Shown one piece after another: positions 62,125 to 64,000 of a stretch of 64,000 nucleotides of DNA. Source of the stretch: Pseudoscleropodium purum (lineage: Eukaryota; Streptophyta; Bryopsida; Hypnales; Brachytheciaceae); NCBI GenBank assembly GCA_963969395.1, contig OZ017798.1, positions 18,468,173-18,532,172 of the forward strand, written 5' to 3'. The notes beneath the pieces were generated by a model, which made no database searches, was not told the DNA's origin, and saw nothing but the letters and a program-made list of their open reading frames with translations. The translations under genes and the position numbers were made by a program. The stretch's first letter is position 1; every line of letters begins with the position of its first letter.

Positions 62125-64000
62125 CTATGACAAGGGTTGGGGCCTCACGTCCATGAAGTAAAGGCGTGAAGACAAGAATCCTTGCCAGTGGCGGGGCTCA
62201 AGGTCGAAAAACGCATCAAAAAAGCGCCTAGTGCCCGCCAAGTCGAGCTGCAACAAATAGTAACAGTAATTAGTGATAAAACTCCCGATTCAAGAAGTTG
62301 CGAAATTAGCTTAGGAATCTACAAGTTGCGAAGAACCTAGGAATCACTAGCTACTATATATTCCATGCTTATTAAGGATAGACTTCTCGATTGATGCTAG
62401 TAACATTCGTGAAATCAAATGGGTTCTAGTCTGCTCCTTTTACTCTTCCTTGGAGCCCAAAGTGCCCAAATTAAAGTAGAAAGTTCACATTGAAAGCTAA
62501 TAGTCAATAACTTATTTCTATCATTCAAAACTGTACGGCATGATGTCTCCTTTCATTGATACATTTGTTACCTTCCTAAACGAATTATTTAAACTCCTAC
62601 AGGTACGGAGCAGCAGCTTTTGGCAATATGGGCAATTAGAGGTTAATGGAGCTTGCCTAAGTGATGCTACCAATAGTTTTGCAATAACGAATTTGAAAAC
62701 AAGAATATAAATGCTATGGACCTAGCTGCAACAAACACTGAGATTGCTTTGGGACATGCTCTGGGACTGTGAATTCTACTACTAAGTTCATGTATCCCCA
62801 GTTGAACTAAACCCTCTCTACGTGCCCAAAGTGAAAATCAAGAATCCCATTTGGAAGGTAATAGTTAATTATAGTAACTTCCAGGAAATGTTTCCATAAT
62901 TCAAATATATAACACAAGTTAACTTCTTCTATTGACACATTTTATTGACTTTCTGGATAAATTCATTTCAAAATCTATAGATATGGAAGCATCCACTATT
63001 GCATTACCTTCACGAGAACTTCCATCCCAAAACAGAAAAACGCTCGCTGTTGTTGTCGTTCCAAGGGCCACAAATCTGCCCACACACCGGCTGCCAGATC
63101 ATCCCCTTTCAGACCAGAGCCATCTTCAACTGATGAAGCCTCGTTTCCAGGCGAGGGTGTTGAAGATACCACATTCGGAGGGTTTTGCGGTCTGCTAGGG
63201 ATATGGTTGCTTGCGGAAACTCCTAGTTTCTGTAAAACGGACTCTGCCAAAGTAGGTGCTGCGGCTAATGTCCTTGCAACCATGTATCCTGCACGAATTT
63301 ATTGCATAACAAATGCTCATATCAATTTCTTTGTAAAAATTAAACAAGAAAAGAAAAGAAGACATTGCTGAGGCTTCACACCTTCAAACATATACATCCA
63401 AGACAAAGTGCCGGTAGATCATGTTCAGCAGATACCGTAACCCATAAGTGCCCACTGGCCAAAAGTGGCCGCTTGTTGTAATGAACCATTAAGAACACTT
63501 CAAGGAAGGTAACAAAATATACGAATAAAAAGAACAATCGTACCCTAAGTTTTTGAAAGGTAGAAATATGTTTTGAAGTTAATCGAATCGACTGTCAGCT
63601 TCCAAAGTGGAATTTCTATTATTAGCTTAGGCACTTGGAGATTAAAGAAAACAGAAAGTGGTCAGAAGGAATACCAGTTGATGGATGGACCATTCCTGCA
63701 GTTCCACCAATACCAAGTACTCTTTGCGGGATGACAGGTAATACACCGCCCATAGGAATGATGCATCTCCTAGCAAAACACACATGTGTACACTTACCAT
63801 TGATTAGCATTGTCTGAACTGTTGCAACATTTTGCACGCTGATCATAATCACAAAAGAAAATTATGTTCCAGGATAAAACTTTTGATTGTGACTAAGTGG
63901 AATCAAACAAGTACTCACTCGTCTTCCTCAATGCTGCGAACGTGGATGCCTAAGTGTTTTAAACGCAACTCCATGCGTTTTTGGATGACATCCATCGGTA
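62125..64000 (-). CDS. LCYB: Lycopene beta-cyclase, C-terminal part (gene continues beyond the window)
   Basis: Plastid carotenoid enzyme that closes beta-ionone rings on lycopene. Four 3' exons: 64000-63919 (partial), 63769-63675, 63288-63008 and 62247-62125, all joining in phase. Diagnostic blocks: RMELRLKHLGIHVRSIEEDE, RCIIPMGGVLPVIPQRVLGIGGTAGMVHPSTGYMVARTLAAAP, WPLERQQQRAFFCFGM and GTRRFFDAFFDLEPRHWQGFLSSRL. FFDAFFDL marks a beta- rather than epsilon-cyclase. The frame ends in TAG about 45 residues before the usual C-terminus. A GTGAGG donor within the last block (after YFMD) could instead lead to a downstream exon I could not find. Introns are unusual for this gene compared with flowering plants. 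Confidence 0.88.
63446..63640. repeat. Intronic repeat shared with the Nopp140-like gene
   Basis: Partner of 47911-48120. It starts AGTGCCCACTGGCC and ends GGCACTTGGAG, inside the cyclase intron 63289-63674 and only about 35 bp from the adjoining exon. Confidence 0.65.

Overview
The window is nuclear DNA from a streptophyte, almost certainly a land plant. It is AT-rich and intron-rich, with GC-richer coding islands and many transposable elements. Four ordinary plant genes can be read. They are a GPI-anchored-type GH17 beta-1,3-glucanase (+, 12863-15656), a Nopp140/SRP40-type nucleolar phosphoprotein (-, 47213-51071), a secreted class III peroxidase (-, 54781-58341) and the 3' part of a lycopene beta-cyclase gene (-, 62125-64000, running off the window). 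The lycopene cyclase is split by introns, whereas flowering plants usually have it as one exon, so I lean towards a non-seed plant (bryophyte, lycophyte or fern). The sequence alone does not fix the species.

Layout: 1-11400 is gene-poor and holds small dispersed elements (two foldback copies, two MITE families, tandem repeats, a perfect hairpin). 11500-16000 is the glucanase locus. 16746-16952 is the C-terminal relic of a hAT transposase. 18195-28374 is a complete CACTA (En/Spm) element with matching termini and a 3-bp target duplication. It carries a TNP2 transposase on + and, divergently, a companion gene encoding an FCP1/NIF-like pseudo-phosphatase domain plus a DUF8039-like tail. 30046-33347 is a 3.3-kb element with 9-bp inverted termini and a 5-bp target duplication, carrying one intact 552-codon gene. 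34407-46180 is an 11.8-kb hAT-like element (10-bp termini, perfect 8-bp target duplication) with no recognisable transposase. It carries three large reading frames: a RING-finger coiled-coil protein, a Gly/Ser/Tyr-rich protein and a protein-kinase-like protein. 46900-64000 holds the three minus-strand host genes.

The most unusual material is the 11.8-kb element. Each of its three genes is preceded by a CpG-dense island built from the same GGCGGAC/GTCCGCC motif that fills both element ends. Two of its proteins share a diverged N-terminal domain. Together the three frames contain 15 internal stop codons but no frameshift over about 6 kb. The CACTA transposase shows the same pattern on a smaller scale (three internal TAG codons, no frameshift inside the exons). 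This points to base-substitution-only decay such as methylcytosine deamination, or less likely to recoding. The four host genes use ordinary stops, so a changed genetic code is ruled out.

Exon boundaries for the host genes were worked out by hand from splice consensus, reading phase and family conservation. No database search was possible.
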